Shown here in pieces: positions 1 to 6,150 of a stretch of 7,171 nt of DNA. The notes beneath the pieces were generated by a model. The model was not told where the DNA came from. It made no database searches and saw nothing but the letters and a program-made list of their open reading frames with translations. Made by a program: the position numbers and the translations under genes. Source of the stretch: Acidobacteriota bacterium. Its GTDB lineage: Bacteria; Acidobacteriota; Terriglobia; Acidiferrales; UBA7541. Numbering within the stretch: the stretch's first letter is position 1; every line of letters starts with the position of its first letter. The stretch lies in NCBI GenBank assembly GCA_003131985.1, contig PKWH01000097.1, forward strand, positions 1 to 7,171, written 5' to 3'.

Positions 1-454
1 CCGACGTTCCAACGATCCCGTCCAGCTGTGTTTCCGTGCTCACGCGCTCGCGCAGGAATTGATTCTCGGTTACCAGGCGAACTTTTTCCGCCATGCGCTG
101 CAGAAGTTGTCGTAGTCGCTCTACGCGAAACGGTTTTTCGATGTAATCGTAGGCGCCTTGCCGCATCGCGTCCACGGCTGACTCAATAGAGCCATGGCCG
201 GTCATAATTGCGGTTTCGGCGCGTGGCAATTGTTCGCGGATTTTCCTGAGCAGGTCCGTCCCAGAGAGGCTTGGGAGCTTCAAGTCAGTGACGACGATGT
301 CGGGCGGTGTCGTGTCCAATGATTCAAGCGCAGACTCGGCCGTCTCGGCCTCCGCGCAAACGAAACCCAGTCCTTGCCCCACCGTCATGCACAGCCGGCG
401 GATACTTTGTTCATCGTCCACAATCAAAAAGCGCAGCTTCGATTCGTCTCTCAT
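1..454 (-). CDS. NtrC-family sigma-54 response regulator, receiver domain (partial; 3' end outside window)
   Basis: The first 151 codons of a response regulator that runs off the left edge, so most of the protein is missing. Residues 7-120 form a complete receiver: acidic pair D13-D14 in IVDDE, phosphoacceptor D57 in VVTDLKLP, switch T85 in IMTGHG and K107 in YIEKPF. A helical linker follows (about 110-140), and the last visible residues, DGIVGTS, match the usual start of the AAA+ sigma-54-interaction domain (family knowledge). The IMTGHG and GAYDYIEKPF wording is typical of NtrC-type rather than OmpR-type regulators. The start ATG (454-452) overlaps the stop of the upstream receiver gene as ATGA, which indicates translational coupling. 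Its likely role is to activate sigma-54 promoters when phosphorylated by the kinase encoded upstream. The AAA+ and HTH domains are inferred, since they lie outside the window. Confidence 0.88.
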   Translation of the reverse strand, partial: MRDESKLRFLIVDDEQSIRRLCMTVGQGLGFVCAEAETAESALESLDTTPPDIVVTDLKLPSLSGTDLLRKIREQLPRAETAIMTGHGSIESAVDAMRQGAYDYIEKPFRVERLRQLLQRMAEKVRLVTENQFLRERVSTETQLDGIVGTS

Positions 455-855
455 GGTTTTCCGATTGTCTTTTCCACCGCGGCCATCAGCTGATGAACGC
501 GGAAGGGTTTTTCAACGCAAGGCGTCCCGTTTTGTGCCAGTAACGCCACAGTCTCGGCGCTCGCCGTATCACCTGTAATGAAAATGATTCGCGACGCCAG
601 TTCAGGCCGGTGGCGCAACAGCCAGTCATGCACATCTGCTCCCGTGATACCGCCGGGCGTTCGAAAATCTGAAATCACACCGCGGAAGTCTCCTGCGGCG
701 AGCAATTGCAATCCGTCGGTGGCGGATGCGGACGATGTGATTTCATAGCCGCGTCGTTCGAGGGCTGTGCGCAAGAATGCGGCGACGGATGGCTCGTCCT
801 CGATCAACAAGATCGGTCCACGCATAATCGCAGCGCTCCCATTAGCGGCTGTCAT
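451..855 (-). CDS. single-domain response regulator (CheY-like receiver)
   Basis: A stand-alone receiver of 134 aa from the ATG at 855, or 124 aa from an in-frame ATG at 825. Visible features (855 numbering) are E19-D20 in LIEDE, phosphoacceptor D63 in VISDFRTP, T94 in FITGD and K116 in CVEKPF. There is no output domain. The 855 start overlaps the kinase stop by 14 bp and has AAGG 7 nt upstream. The 825 start begins just before beta-1 (RGPILLIEDE) and has GGAG 10 nt upstream, so either start is possible. A longer open frame reaches 984 but would overlap the kinase deeply and adds no receiver sequence. It lies between a hybrid-less kinase and an NtrC-type regulator, so it may be a second phosphorylation target, a phosphate sink or a relay component. 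Its actual role cannot be read from sequence. Confidence 0.88.
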   Translation of the reverse strand: MTAANGSAAIMRGPILLIEDEPSVAAFLRTALERRGYEITSSASATDGLQLLAAGDFRGVISDFRTPGGITGADVHDWLLRHRPELASRIIFITGDTASAETVALLAQNGTPCVEKPFRVHQLMAAVEKTIGKP

Positions 856-2839
856 TGGCGTCCCTTTCGTCGTCTGGAGGCGCGGTACTTTTTGCCATTG
901 GCAGCCGCACGATGAAAGTGGACCCAATACCGTCGGAATTGTTTCGCGCCGAAATTTCTCCGCCATGCGCTCGAACAATTCCATAGCAGATGCTGAGTCC
1001 CAGGCCTGTGCCTTTGCCTACTTCCTTGGTGGTGAAAAAAGGGTCAAAGATGCGGTCGGGATGGGAGATGCCTGTCCCGTTGTCGCGAAATATTATTTCA
1101 ATCCATCCGTCCCGATGGGACGATCGAATCCCGATTTTTCCCTGGCGGCGCGTCTCATGAACGGCGTCGTATGCGTTATTCAATATATTCAGAAAGGCCT
1201 GTTGCAATTGGTGCGGGTCTCCGACAATTACCGGCAATTCCGCGTCATAATTTTCGATTAGCTCCACTCCGTGGTTCGAAAGATCGTATGCGCGCAGCTT
1301 CAGCGTCTGTTGCAAAATGGAATTTACCTGGAGTGGCTCGCGCTGCGCTGGCATCTGCCGCGCAAAACTGAGCAAGTTCTGCACGATCACGCGCGTTCGT
1401 TGGGCTTCCTGCAAAATTATCTGCAAATCTTCTTTGGCGTTTTGCGGAACGTCTGCGTTTTCCAGCAGAAGATCGGTAAAGCCGACGATAGCGGCGAGGG
1501 GATTGTTCACTTCGTGGGCCACTCCGGAAACCAGTTGCCCCAGAGCGGCCATCTTCTCCGTGTGCATCAATTTCGCCTGGAGGTCGGCCGCATCCGTGAT
1601 ATCGGTCATCACCACGACCACGCTGTTGATGTCCCCTTGTTCGTCGCGCATCGGGCTGAGACTCATCGAAAACTGCCCTGTCGTTCCATTTCCGCGAAGA
1701 AGTGGAATCTCGAGATTATCGAGCGCCGCGCCTTGCAGAGTGCGTTCCAGAGCTTCCGCCAGCAGCTTTCGACGCGCCGTCGGTACCATCTGCACCAGCG
1801 AATGCCCCAGTAAATCCTGTTCGCGGTAACTGGCCTCAAAGCAGCGGCGATTCGCATAACTCACGAGTCCGGCGGTATCCAGCACGAGAATCATGCTCTG
1901 CGTGTTGTTTAGAATGTTTTTATTGAAATCACGCTCCCGCCGATAGCGGCGCTCGGCCGTGCGGCGGTCCGTAATGTCTTTCAATACGTGAATCGTGCGC
2001 AGTTCGTCTTTGGGGCCTCCGTGTATGCGCGAAGCGGAAACCAGAAACGTGCGGTCGGCTGTTTCATGAATGAATTCCTCGTGTACCGCTTGCGGGTTTC
2101 TGCAAAACGGGCAAAAGCCGGCCTGTGCTGTTGAAGAAAGCAATTCCAGCGTTCCCATGTCGCGCCCGATAACTTCCGTAGGCCGAAGCTCCAGCAGATC
2201 CGCCAGCGCGCGGTTGAGACGCAGTACGCGATTCACCGCGTCGTGCACGATGATGAAATCCGAAATCGCGTCAAAATCCTGCACCCACTGCTTTCGGGAT
2301 TGTTCGATCCGGGAAAATAACCGGACATTCTCCAGCGCTACAGACGTGTGGCTGGCAAGTGCTTCCAGCAGTTGCCGCTCGGCGGGATAAAGCTCGCGCG
2401 CTAAATCGACAAGGCATAGAACGCCGAGAAGTTCTGCTTCGCTGCCGTAGAGTGGCGCGAGCACCAATCCCTTCCACCCAAGTGACTCAGCCAATCCAGC
2501 TCCCAAGAGCCGCTCTGCCAAGCCGCTCCGCAGATTAGACCCGAGCCCTTCGGCCTGCTCAGCCAGTATCCCGGCCAAACGATGCTGAGTCATTGCGTCC
2601 CAGCGATGAGCTGGCCCGCTGAGCGCTGCAATCTCCCAGTCAGACTCGCGCGCCAATACCAAGACCGCGGATCGCGCTCCCAACATTTCTGCCGCGCGGG
2701 CAGTCAGGCGCTGTGCAAACTCCGGCTTGTTTAGGGATGGGTTGAGTTCCAGCGTGGCGGCGGAGAACTGCGCCAACAGGCTCTCAAAAGAGCCATCGAG
2801 ACGAGCAGAGACTTCGCCGGTTCGTTTCAATGCACGCAT
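842..2839 (-). CDS. soluble GAF-PAS-PAS sensor histidine kinase, NtrB-like
   Basis: A 665-aa kinase with no membrane segment, so probably a cytoplasmic sensor. In order: a GAF-like domain (about 20-175, ending in the helix LEALASHTSVALENVRLFSR), a first PAS (about 183-292) carrying a CPFC motif at 243-246, a second PAS (about 304-418), then HisKA with phospho-acceptor H442 in the box SGVAHEVNNPLAAIVGF. The ATPase domain has the N box NILNNAYDAV (551-560), G1 DNGTGI (586-591), F box FDPFFTTK (598-605) and G2 GTGLGLSI (610-617, from KGTGLGLSI). All catalytic boxes look intact. HEVNNPL is typical of NtrB/HPK4-type kinases, which pair with NtrC-type regulators, consistent with the gene two positions downstream. 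The ATG at 2839 has no Shine-Dalgarno, the bases just before it read CCTCC, and an in-frame TAA lies about 30 nt upstream, so no longer start is available. The ligand is unknown. Confidence 0.93.
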   Translation of the reverse strand: MRALKRTGEVSARLDGSFESLLAQFSAATLELNPSLNKPEFAQRLTARAAEMLGARSAVLVLARESDWEIAALSGPAHRWDAMTQHRLAGILAEQAEGLGSNLRSGLAERLLGAGLAESLGWKGLVLAPLYGSEAELLGVLCLVDLARELYPAERQLLEALASHTSVALENVRLFSRIEQSRKQWVQDFDAISDFIIVHDAVNRVLRLNRALADLLELRPTEVIGRDMGTLELLSSTAQAGFCPFCRNPQAVHEEFIHETADRTFLVSASRIHGGPKDELRTIHVLKDITDRRTAERRYRRERDFNKNILNNTQSMILVLDTAGLVSYANRRCFEASYREQDLLGHSLVQMVPTARRKLLAEALERTLQGAALDNLEIPLLRGNGTTGQFSMSLSPMRDEQGDINSVVVVMTDITDAADLQAKLMHTEKMAALGQLVSGVAHEVNNPLAAIVGFTDLLLENADVPQNAKEDLQIILQEAQRTRVIVQNLLSFARQMPAQREPLQVNSILQQTLKLRAYDLSNHGVELIENYDAELPVIVGDPHQLQQAFLNILNNAYDAVHETRRQGKIGIRSSHRDGWIEIIFRDNGTGISHPDRIFDPFFTTKEVGKGTGLGLSICYGIVRAHGGEISARNNSDGIGSTFIVRLPMAKSTAPPDDERDANDSR

Positions 2840-2883
2840 GGAGGATTGGGGGCTGCGCGCGATTCTTGTTTATCGCTAACGAC

Positions 2884-2992
2884 GTTACGGCCCGATCTCA
2901 TTTTGAGTCAAGCGAACTGGCGCCGGGTGTTACGTAACTGGCACCCAGTTACGTCGCAAGCTGAGACGATGGAAGGCGTCGACGCGCGTAAC
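2884..2992. repeat. cluster of five GTAAC/GTTAC half-sites
   Basis: The pentamer GTTAC or its complement GTAAC occurs at 2884-2888, 2929-2933, 2934-2938, 2948-2952 and 2988-2992. By base composition alone, a given pentamer and its complement would be expected about 0.2 times in 109 bp. Two copies abut as the palindrome GTTACGTAAC (2929-2938). The arms GGGTG (2925-2929) and CACCC (2942-2946) form a further nested dyad. The leftmost copy belongs to a small dyad TAACG-A-CGTTA (2877-2887). This arrangement suggests a multi-site binding region for a dimeric regulator, possibly the NtrC-type protein encoded at the left end. The identity of the binder is inference. Confidence 0.55.
2932..2954. promoter_or_regulatory. 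perfect dyad, candidate upstream activator site (UAS)
   Basis: The arms ACGTAACTGG (2932-2941) and CCAGTTACGT (2945-2954) are exact reverse complements around the 3-bp centre CAC. The dyad centre at 2943 is about 176 bp upstream of the -24 element at 3119 and about 200 bp upstream of the expected transcription start. That matches the usual placement of NtrC-family enhancer sites (family knowledge). It is also about 100 bp upstream of the kinase start codon, so the same site could mediate autoregulation of the minus-strand operon. The dyad itself is read directly from the sequence; binding by the NtrC-type regulator is inferred. Confidence 0.6.
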
Positions 2993-3118
2993 TTGAGACA
3001 ACATCGCTTGCCGGAGCCCGATAATTACAGGTATGCGACTAGGCTTAAAACACTGTGGCTCAGCTACATCCCGACATAATTGGCAATTTGGCGAGGAGCA
3101 GAAATATCAGTCCTCGCA

Positions 3119-3134
3119 TGGCACCGTTCGTGCA
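3119..3134 (+). promoter_or_regulatory. sigma-54 (-24/-12) promoter
   Basis: TGGCAC at 3119-3124 and GTGCA at 3130-3134 align with the sigma-54 consensus TGGCACG-N4-TTGCW. The invariant GG (3120-3121) and GC (3132-3133) have the correct spacing. Only the seventh base (C for G) and the first base of the -12 block (G for T) differ. Transcription would start near 3145, leaving a leader of about 31 nt before the ATG at 3176. The NtrC-type regulator gene in the same locus and the dyad upstream support the call. It should drive the TonB-like gene and could read through into the chemosensory genes, because no terminator is evident after 3535. Confidence 0.75.
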
Positions 3135-3153
3135 ATTTCCGAGGCTGGAGTAA

Positions 3154-3168
3154 TCCCCTGGGGGGAGG
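3154..3168 (+). promoter_or_regulatory. strong ribosome binding site with possible occluding hairpin
   Basis: A G-rich Shine-Dalgarno, GGGGGAGG at 3161-3168, ends 7 nt before the ATG at 3176 and fixes the start of the TonB-like gene. Immediately upstream, TCCCC (3154-3158) can pair with GGGGA (3162-3166) around a TGG loop. That would give a small 5-bp hairpin covering part of the ribosome binding site, about 10 nt into the predicted transcript. The pairing is read from sequence; a regulatory effect is speculative. Confidence 0.5.
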
Positions 3169-3175
3169 AAGTTGA

Positions 3176-3535
3176 ATGAAATTGAGGTTGGGATTAATGG
3201 GACTGGCGCTCGCACTTATGCTGGGTGAATCGCTCGCTCTTTCTCCAAAAGGCTCGGCACAGGAAAATTCGACGGAAGCAACCAAACGGAAAGTACGCGT
3301 TCGAACGGTTCCCGATTATCCTTCGCTCGCCAAACAATTGAAAGTTACAGGGAAAGTCAAGATAGAAGCCACGGTTACGGCAGACGGGCACGTGACCACA
3401 ACAAGAGTGATTGGCGGGAGTCCATTGCTCGTGAATTCCGCAATCGACGCTGTGAAGAAATGGCGTTTCGAAGCAGCTCCGAAGGAAACGACGGAAATAG
3501 TTGAATTCGAATTTGACAGCCAGAGCGCCAAGTAA
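3176..3535 (+). CDS. small exported TonB C-terminal-domain protein
   Basis: A 119-aa protein. Residues 1-28 look like a signal peptide or signal anchor: basic K2 and R4, then the hydrophobic run LGLMGLALALML, with possible cleavage after A21 or A28. Residues about 45-113 match the TonB C-terminal fold: VPDYPSLAKQLKVTGKV at the start, then TADGHV, GGSPLLVNSAIDAVKKWRF and the closing strand EIVEFEF. In classical TonB this domain contacts the TonB box of outer-membrane transporters and couples them to ExbB/ExbD. Here the proline-rich periplasm-spanning segment is absent, with only about 20 residues between the hydrophobic stretch and the domain, so energy transduction in the classical way is doubtful. 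A strong ribosome binding site and a sigma-54 promoter lie just upstream. The chemoreceptor gene follows after 60 bp. The domain call is firm; the function in this locus is unknown. Confidence 0.85.
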   Translation: MKLRLGLMGLALALMLGESLALSPKGSAQENSTEATKRKVRVRTVPDYPSLAKQLKVTGKVKIEATVTADGHVTTTRVIGGSPLLVNSAIDAVKKWRFEAAPKETTEIVEFEFDSQSAK

Positions 3536-3582
3536 CTAGCACGGCTCGGACGCGAGTGAAGGGTCCTGGCAAGCGGGGGAGT

Positions 3583-3587
3583 GGAGG
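3583..3587 (+). promoter_or_regulatory. ribosome binding site deciding the chemoreceptor start
   Basis: GGAGG at 3583-3587 lies 8 nt before the ATG at 3596. It favours that codon over the in-frame GTG at 3581, whose purine-rich upstream sequence abuts it too closely. The ATG start also gives the usual receptor N-terminus, a few basic residues followed directly by the first membrane helix. Confidence 0.8.
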
Positions 3588-3595
3588 CTGCACAC

Positions 3596-5599
3596 ATGAC
3601 AATAGGAAAGAAACTGTATCTCGGATTTGGCGCTGTTCTCGCGATCATGCTGGTTTTGTTTATCATCAATATTTTTACGGTGCGGCGCGAATACAGCGCT
3701 CGTTCCACGGTTGCCTCGACCCTCTCTGACGTGAAATCGATTGAGACGGTGCGCTTCCAGATGATGGAAAACCGTTTGTATCTCGGAAATTACCTCCTCA
3801 GTGGTGATCTCCGCGATGAAGAGAAAACCAACAAGGGCGTCAGCGATCTTTCGCAGCTTTTGAAGGATGCCGAGTCCAGAGTTAGCGATGCAAGCCTGAA
3901 GGCTGCCTTCGTTCAGGTGGAAGATGGAGAGCGCAGTTGGGCCGAGGATTTTGCGAAGCCGATGGTGACCAAACGCCACCAGGTAGATGCTGGTGACGCC
4001 ACGGTTTCTGATCTGCAGATTTACTACCTCCAGCATGATCCCAATTCCTGGTTCAATAAATCCTCGGCCGTCTTGGACGAGGCCAATCTCGCTGTTCGGA
4101 AAGCGCTGGACGATTCCAACTCATCCGCTACTGCCGCAACTTCGTTGAGCACCATCATTACGACGGTCGGCACATTCCTTGCGATTCTGCTGGGAGGGTT
4201 CATCGCATTCGCCACGGCGAAGTCCATTAAGGAACCGCTGTATCACCTAATTGAAGTGGCGCACCGCATCGGGGAAACAGGCGACCTTGACCAATCCATC
4301 GACATCCATCGGAGTGATGAAGTGGGTGTCCTGGCGTCAAATTTCAACAAAATGATCGTCCACTTGAAGGATATGGCAGCCGTCTCGGCGGCGATTGCGG
4401 AGGGCCAGTTGTCGATGTCGGTCCAACCCCGATCCCCACAGGACACCATGGCCGTGGCGTTCACGCGGATGACGCACGGGCTTCGCGACCTTGTTCGGCA
4501 AGTGCGCGATAGCGCATCGCAAGTAGCCAGCGGTTCCGGGCAGATGGCCAGCGCTTCCGATGAGTCAGCCAAAGTAAGCGTGCAGGCGGCATCGGCGATT
4601 GATGAAGTCACTAGCACCATGCACGAAATGAGCATCAACGTGCAAAACGTAGTCAAAAATACCCAGGTGCAAGCCTCGAGCGTCGCCGAAACTTCCGCTT
4701 CCATCGATGAAATGGTCACTTCGATTCAGCGCGTAGCCGACACGGCGAAGCTGCTCGTGGATATTTCGCATCGCTCCCGCGAAGAAGTCCAAACCGGGAT
4801 GGTTACCATGGACAAGGCCACCGAGGGACTGAACCGCACCAGCCACGCGATCCAATCTTCGGCCGAAATTATTGACGTTCTCGGCCGTCGCGCTGACGAT
4901 ATCGGCAAGATTATCGAGGTCATTGACGACCTTGCCGAACAGACGAACCTTCTCGCATTGAACGCTGCGATTGAGGCGGCGCGCGCGGGCGAGCACGGCT
5001 TAGGCTTCGCAGTCGTTGCCGAAGAAGTACGCAAGCTCGCTGAAAAATCCACGCAGTCCACAAAGGAAATTTCCGAGCTCATTCAAGGCATACAGAAGGA
5101 AGCGCGCGAAGCCGTCGATAACATGGAAAAGAGCACCAGCATGGTGCAGGAAGGCCTGCTGTTGAATAAGGATCTCAGCTTCGCGCTCGAAAAGATTTCC
5201 GACGTGGTCTCCGAGGTCTACAAATTCTCCCAGGAAATCGGAGCGGCAACCACGGAGCAATCCAGCGGCTCCACACAAATCGCCAAAGCTACCAATCGCC
5301 TGACGGAAATTACGCAGGAGATTAATTCTTCAGTCGAAGAACAAGCTTCCGGAGCGCAAGGCGTGGTGCGCGCCATGGAGAAAATGCGCGAACTTGTGCA
5401 GCAATCCACTTCGAGCTCGACCGAATTGGCGGCAGCAGCGGAACAAATGTCGAAACTCTCCCGCGCGCTTCTGGAGTCAATGGACCGTTTTGTTCTCGAT
5501 GAGGGTTTCGCCGATACCCGACGCCATGCGTCCCGGCGCCCTTCGCTTACTTCAGAGCGGCCGGCGCGACAGGAGTATGCAGAGGTCACACGCTCGTAG
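3596..5599 (+). CDS. methyl-accepting chemotaxis protein, CHASE3-like sensor
   Basis: A 667-aa inner-membrane chemoreceptor. Membrane helix 1 is about 11-29. An extracytoplasmic helical domain (about 30-187) contains RLYLGNYLLSGD and a later VEDGERSWAEDF segment, resembling CHASE3-type four-helix sensors. Membrane helix 2 is about 188-208 and HAMP about 209-260. A second HAMP-like unit (about 261-301, IAEGQLSMSVQPRSPQD) precedes a long coiled-coil signalling domain (about 305-630). Its hairpin tip, with DLAEQTNLLALNAAIEAARA at 445-464 followed by GEHGLGFAVVAEEVRKLAEKS, is the conserved CheA/CheW-binding region. Glu/Gln- and Ala/Ser-rich heptads on both arms are candidate CheR methylation sites. 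The C-terminus (QEYAEVTRS) has no NWETF-like CheR tether. It probably signals with the CheW, CheR and CheA encoded next. The ligand is unknown, and the CHASE3 assignment rests on pattern only. Confidence 0.93.
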   Translation: MTIGKKLYLGFGAVLAIMLVLFIINIFTVRREYSARSTVASTLSDVKSIETVRFQMMENRLYLGNYLLSGDLRDEEKTNKGVSDLSQLLKDAESRVSDASLKAAFVQVEDGERSWAEDFAKPMVTKRHQVDAGDATVSDLQIYYLQHDPNSWFNKSSAVLDEANLAVRKALDDSNSSATAATSLSTIITTVGTFLAILLGGFIAFATAKSIKEPLYHLIEVAHRIGETGDLDQSIDIHRSDEVGVLASNFNKMIVHLKDMAAVSAAIAEGQLSMSVQPRSPQDTMAVAFTRMTHGLRDLVRQVRDSASQVASGSGQMASASDESAKVSVQAASAIDEVTSTMHEMSINVQNVVKNTQVQASSVAETSASIDEMVTSIQRVADTAKLLVDISHRSREEVQTGMVTMDKATEGLNRTSHAIQSSAEIIDVLGRRADDIGKIIEVIDDLAEQTNLLALNAAIEAARAGEHGLGFAVVAEEVRKLAEKSTQSTKEISELIQGIQKEAREAVDNMEKSTSMVQEGLLLNKDLSFALEKISDVVSEVYKFSQEIGAATTEQSSGSTQIAKATNRLTEITQEINSSVEEQASGAQGVVRAMEKMRELVQQSTSSSTELAAAAEQMSKLSRALLESMDRFVLDEGFADTRRHASRRPSLTSERPARQEYAEVTRS

Positions 5600-5617
5600 A
5601 GGCGCATACGTCTCAAC

Positions 5618-6118
5618 ATGGATAAAGAACTCCAGGTCGTAGGCTTTCGCATCGGCCGTGAAACTTTCGGCGTGCCGATCGCGTTGGTCCGCGAGATCGT
5701 GCGGGTGCCGGAAATAACTTCCGTCCCGAATGCTCCCGACTACATCGAAGGCGTAATCAATCTTCGCGGCCGGATCATTCCGGTGGTGGACTTGCGCAAA
5801 CGATTTCGGGAAAAAGTGGCCGAGCGCGACAAGAAGAATCGCATCGTGGTCGCGGAAGTCGAAGGACGTCTCATCGGCCTGCTGGTGAACTCCGCGTCGG
5901 AAGTGTTGCGGATACTGCCCTCGGAAATCGAAGCTCCGCAGGACGTTTTCCAGGAAGGCGAGTTGAACTATATAACCGGTGTCGGAAAATTGCGCGGGCG
6001 CCTGGTAATCCTGCTGGATCTCAACAAGATTCTGCAACGCGGTGAGCTTCGCAGTTTGGAAGATGCGGCCGAATTGGTCAGCGCCGGTCCGGCCGGCAGC
6101 ACGAAAAGAGAAATCTAG
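5618..6118 (+). CDS. cheW: chemotaxis adaptor protein CheW
   Basis: A 166-aa single-domain CheW that links chemoreceptors to CheA in the signalling array. Hallmarks are the N-terminal strand VVGFRIGRETFGVPIALVRE, then VPNAPDYIEGVINLRG (36-51), IIPVVDLRKRF (53-63), the middle RIVVAEVEGRLIGLLVNSASEVL and the closing GVGKLRGRLVILLDLNKIL (121-139). Length and motif order are normal for the family, and the last 25 residues are a short polar tail. The gene starts 18 bp after the receptor stop. The nearest purine-rich stretch, AGAGG at 5598-5602, lies 15 nt from the ATG, so the ribosome binding site is weak and translation may depend on coupling to the receptor gene. Confidence 0.95.
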   Translation: MDKELQVVGFRIGRETFGVPIALVREIVRVPEITSVPNAPDYIEGVINLRGRIIPVVDLRKRFREKVAERDKKNRIVVAEVEGRLIGLLVNSASEVLRILPSEIEAPQDVFQEGELNYITGVGKLRGRLVILLDLNKILQRGELRSLEDAAELVSAGPAGSTKREI

Positions 6119-6150
6119 GCGCAGCCGGAAAGCGACGACATCGAGGAACA

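Larger units (their letters stand above)
2840..3175. other. divergent intergenic regulatory region
   Basis: This 336-bp gap separates the kinase operon (minus) from the TonB-like and chemosensory genes (plus). It holds, left to right, a cluster of GTAAC/GTTAC half-sites with a perfect dyad, a stretch of about 120 bp without a clear motif, a sigma-54 type promoter facing right and a purine-rich ribosome binding site. On the minus strand TTGACT (2911-2906) sits 18 bp from TAACGT (2887-2882) and could be a weak sigma-70 promoter for the kinase operon. The -10 match is poor, so it is not annotated separately. The only open frame crossing the region on the plus strand (2846-3079) has no ribosome binding site and no recognisable protein features. 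No IHF-site match was found by eye between dyad and promoter. Confidence 0.7.

Noticed and set aside
1271..1813. Long plus-strand open frame antisense to the kinase (180 codons)
   Set aside because: It overlaps the conserved HisKA and PAS coding sequence and has no recognisable domain; a composition shadow.
2882..2911. Minus-strand sigma-70 promoter, TTGACT with TAACGT at 18 bp spacing
   Set aside because: The -35 is good but the -10 matches only three of six positions; kept as a remark in the intergenic entry rather than called.
2939..2953. Second TGGCAC (2939-2944) as a -24 element
   Set aside because: The required GC at the -12 position is CG (2952-2953); the TGGCAC belongs to the dyad instead.
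2846..3079. Plus-strand open frame of 77 codons in the intergenic region
   Set aside because: No ribosome binding site and no recognisable protein features, and it crosses the dyad cluster.
2955..3118. IHF binding site between dyad and sigma-54 promoter
   Set aside because: No match to WATCAA-N4-TTR on either strand by eye; AT-rich patches alone are not enough.
3545..3556. CTCG/CGAG hairpin after the TonB-like gene as a terminator
   Set aside because: The stem is only 4 bp and no T-run follows.
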